From Glandiceps talaboti (lineage: Eukaryota; Hemichordata; Enteropneusta; Spengelidae), in the NCBI RefSeq assembly GCF_964340395.1, contig NC_135552.1, positions 3,722,201 to 3,786,200 of the forward strand: a stretch of DNA of 64,000 nt, read 5' to 3'. The notes beneath the pieces are model-generated. The model made no database searches. It was not told where the DNA came from and was given only the letters and a program-made list of their open reading frames with translations. A program made the translations under genes and the position numbers. Positions 61,160-64,000 of this stretch are shown here, in pieces (positions within the stretch are counted from its first letter, which is position 1; each line of letters begins with the position of its first letter).

Positions 61160-63120
61160 ATATTTTTGATACATTTATCAAATTTCATTCATGTGTAGAT
61201 GTTTAGAGTGAGGATCACTTATATACCTGACTTGACCTTACGTCACATGACATGTAAAGGTCAAGAGTTTTATCATAGGATACCATGCAACAATCAAGGA
61301 TTCCGGATGTTTTTTTTTTTAAAGCCTAGATCAGATAACTCTTAATGTGTCACGTCAGGAATGGTTTGTTGTATACATGTATATTGGTAAGTGTGCCCTC
61401 TAGTGTTAGTCATTTTTTTTTGTTGAGTTAAAGTAATAAAAACTGTGTTTTCTTGTGTGTTACCTCATAATAAAAGATACATTTGTAGGGGAACACCAAA
61501 TCTTGGTGCATCCTTAGAATTGTGTGCATCAGTTGCACGTCAAATTGGCTAAGACGGCACACTGATTGTGAGAATACCAAATCCTGGTGTGTCACTTGAA
61601 ATTGTGTGTATCAATGGTGCATCAAATTGGCTTTAGAGAGCACACAGGCACCAGTACAATTTTGAACAAACTACATGAAATTGTGGAAGAGTTTGAAAAA
61701 TAATTTTTTTGATACAAAATGGGCTTAAAATGCAAAAATCATGACGAATGAAATGTTTCTTTCTGAAGTTTAGCCAGCTGGCTGAAATCATGGCCAACTT
61801 TGATTTTATTTATTTGTAGAGTGTCAGTAGATACATTTTGTACATATATAAATAATACATTTATAGCAGAGCTATATAAATCAACATGTACATGTAGGTG
61901 GAATGTACAAAGCTATTGTGCTTCATTGTAGTGGTTTGATCTTGAAAATCGTTGATACATGTACAGTACTTCCCAGTATGTGAAGTATACATATTACATT
62001 TCTCTGAATCCATTTCCACAAAGTCTGCTTTTCCAGGTCAAAGGTCAAGTGGTATAAAATATTGCAATCCAATATGGCTTTGATATCAAATTTTGAATAC
62101 CATACATTCATTCTACTAAATTATGAATTATGAATGAGTCCTATTTTAGAAACAGCTCTGCAGACTCCAGACATGACCAGATGTTTGTGAAGTGACTTTC
62201 AATAAGGGTCGACGTGAAAAAATCAAACAATCTGTCAAAGAATGACCATAATGTATTTTCAAAATCTTAAACTATTGCTAATTTTGAAACCTGGAAATTG
62301 CTTTTTGAATATTTCATTTTTTTTGCAAGGTACATATTTTTTCGACCAGTTAAAGTGTTCTTTATTCATAGTTGCCGTGCATAACTTTCACAATCAGCAA
62401 TAATAAAGTCTAGACTAAATAGTCAATGAAAAGTTAGAAACTGTTAGCAATAAAAAGGTAGTTTCAGATAGTTGACTTTTGACAATATAAAATATAGACT
62501 GTAAGATACGTTGTGACGTTTCACCCTCACCGGCCTCTGATCAGAAAATATAGATCACAAAAATATCACCACTTCAACATTTCATAATATCAGTTGTCAT
62601 CAAAACCTCATTATAAATATTACATTACAAAAAGGACATTCACCCATCCATCACTTGGCCTTTATGAATTATAGATATGGAATTAACATCATATTCTTAT
62701 GGCTGGCATGATATAAATTAGACAGTCATTGTTGCATTATGAATAAATTAATTATGATTTGCATCTAATTCATTAATTATTAAAGTATTGATTTTAGTAC
62801 ATTGATATTATGAGTCCAACATAATCATTAGTGGATGTTTAATGGAAAGATCTTCTGATTACAGACTTATCTGTACTATCAATTCACTATAAAGGTTACG
62901 TCAAAATTATCATGTATAGCCAGATTGTAATTTAACAAAGTTACTGTATTTAGTATTAATGTATACAAAGAACTAAATGCACATTAAATAAATGAATTAA
63001 ACTTATTTCACTCAATTCTTAGCGATATATGTGTCACTACATTGGTTGTTTAAATTATACAAGCTATTATACCATGCATGAGCCATTTAGAACAAAAAAT
63101 ATGGAATGCATACATTTGTA
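61160..63120. other. GALNT intron 1 (first part)
   Basis: AT-rich intron. It includes a short internal duplication at 61480-61645 (GGGGAACACCAAATCTTGGT and AATACCAAATCCTGGTG). No other gene seen. Confidence 0.6.
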
Positions 63121-63129
63121 ATATATACT

Positions 63130-63415
63130 GTGGTCGTTCTACGTCACGACAACGTGCATCTATATCACTGGTTCTACTGTGTTTGAAATACAACATGTAT
63201 GAGTCAAAACATTCAAAATTACCATAATGATTACTTTCCCCGATCTTTCTTTGATATTACTGGCACTGGTATAATTATGTTATTCTTCAATATTTTTCTT
63301 CATTCAACTGGAAAATACTCGTGACCCAAGAGTTGTCACTACTCATCTATCAGCTTGCGGCTTGTAGTGACAAAGACTTCATAGGTCACTCATATTTTAT
63401 TTTCCATGGCATGTA
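63130..63415 (+). mobile_element. Dispersed repeat family F, full copy in a GALNT intron
   Basis: Same order as the reverse complement of 53655-53990: GGTCGTTCTACGTCACGACA, TTTCTTTGATATTACTGGCA, ATAATTATGTTATTCTTCAA, TTTTTCTTCATTCAACTGG, then GTTGTCACTACTC and an inverted GTAGTGACAAAG. The two copies share ends, supporting a defined transposed unit. Confidence 0.7.
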
Positions 63416-63773
63416 ATTATATTTTGTTTATCAACAGTGATTATGTTATTTGTTTTATGACAGCCATCAAATGTACATGTGTTCGCCAATTCCATTTTAC
63501 TACCATGATATACATTGTACATGTGTATACGTGTATTAAGAATGATCACAAAAAATGTTGTTTCTGAGCTGAAATTTACATAATTTATGACAGACATTTT
63601 TCCTCTGTGAATCATCATGTAAATAAGCGATGTATCAAGTTTGTCGACAAATAACACTTCACCTGGACATACCTATACTATTAGACAACCAGTGATGTTA
63701 TAAAACCACCTGTTGAACAGTTGCGAACCAGATGTTCAAAAACGTAACTCATCTTTCTGTTTAATTTCCACAG

Positions 63774-63948
63774 ATAGTGGTTCTCACCCTATAGATCCCA
63801 ATGGACCAGGAGAGATGGGTAGAGCTGTCGTTATACCTCCTGAAGAAGAGGCTTTGAAAAAAGAAATGTTTAAAATTAATCAATTTAATCTTTTAGCTAG
63901 CAATAAAATGTCTGTTAATAGGACACTTCCTGATGTTAGGATGGATGG
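63774..63948 (+). CDS. GALNT1/13-like: Polypeptide N-acetylgalactosaminyltransferase (GALNT1/13 type), second coding exon
   Basis: Acceptor TTAATTTCCACAG precedes it and GTAAGT begins at 63949. Joined in phase 1 to 61152, it reads [20 protein letters not shown], then [19 protein letters not shown] and [20 protein letters not shown], with the last Gly codon split (phase 2). The [21 protein letters not shown] and LNR-LPDVR motifs are diagnostic of the GALNT1/GALNT13 subfamily. They lie just before the GT-A catalytic domain. The catalytic domain (DxH, substrate-binding site) and the C-terminal ricin-type lectin domain must be encoded beyond the window. Confidence 0.94.
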
Positions 63949-64000
63949 GTAAGTCTTCAATTATATACAACTGCAGATATCAGACAATGGAGTACAGAAG

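Overview
This is a eukaryotic, AT-rich, intron-dominated window from an animal genome, probably a marine invertebrate. It has long introns, many mini- and microsatellites, several palindromic TA-flanked or inverted-repeat elements and relics of CR1/L2-type LINEs. The species cannot be fixed from sequence alone. The self-complementary TACATGTA motif, abundant from about 37 kb onward, and the repeat families are the kind seen in hemichordates, amphioxus and molluscs. No prokaryotic operon, virus or CRISPR array was seen.

Two protein genes are recognisable by their exons, both on the + strand. The left end (1736-5366) holds the last three coding exons of an INO80C (IES6-like) gene. It encodes the YL1-C part of a subunit of the INO80 chromatin remodeller; the splice phases are consistent and there is a polyadenylation signal at 5510. 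The right end (60984-63948) holds the first two coding exons of a polypeptide N-acetylgalactosaminyltransferase of the GALNT1/GALNT13 type: signal anchor, stem and start of the catalytic region. INO80C and GALNT1 are also neighbours on human 18q12.2, so this looks like conserved microsynteny, here spread over about 55 kb.

Between them, 8.1-11.8 kb carries candidate exons of an unrecognised gene, including a last exon with a 41-codon protein repeat. From 12 to 22 kb there is mostly repeat: tRNA-like tandem units, LINE 3' ends, a 100-bp perfect fold-back MITE and a dispersed repeat family. From 22.6 to 30 kb lies a very large 27-bp minisatellite, split by a 2.4-kb insertion that itself contains an inverted-repeat element. 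At 30.4-32.5 kb there are more dispersed repeats. At 33.1-34.0 kb a LINE reverse-transcriptase relic is followed by an intact-looking U2 snRNA gene on the minus strand. From 34.4 to 37.1 kb is a fold-back transposon complex with tandem-repeat arms, a broken coding relic and a hammerhead-ribozyme-like motif. From 37 to 60 kb the sequence is non-coding: possible 5' non-coding exons of the GALNT gene, SINE/MITE copies and minisatellites, two of which change length in exact 6-bp steps.

The genes do not form a pathway. The main interest is the microsynteny, the U2 gene and the unusual repeat architecture.
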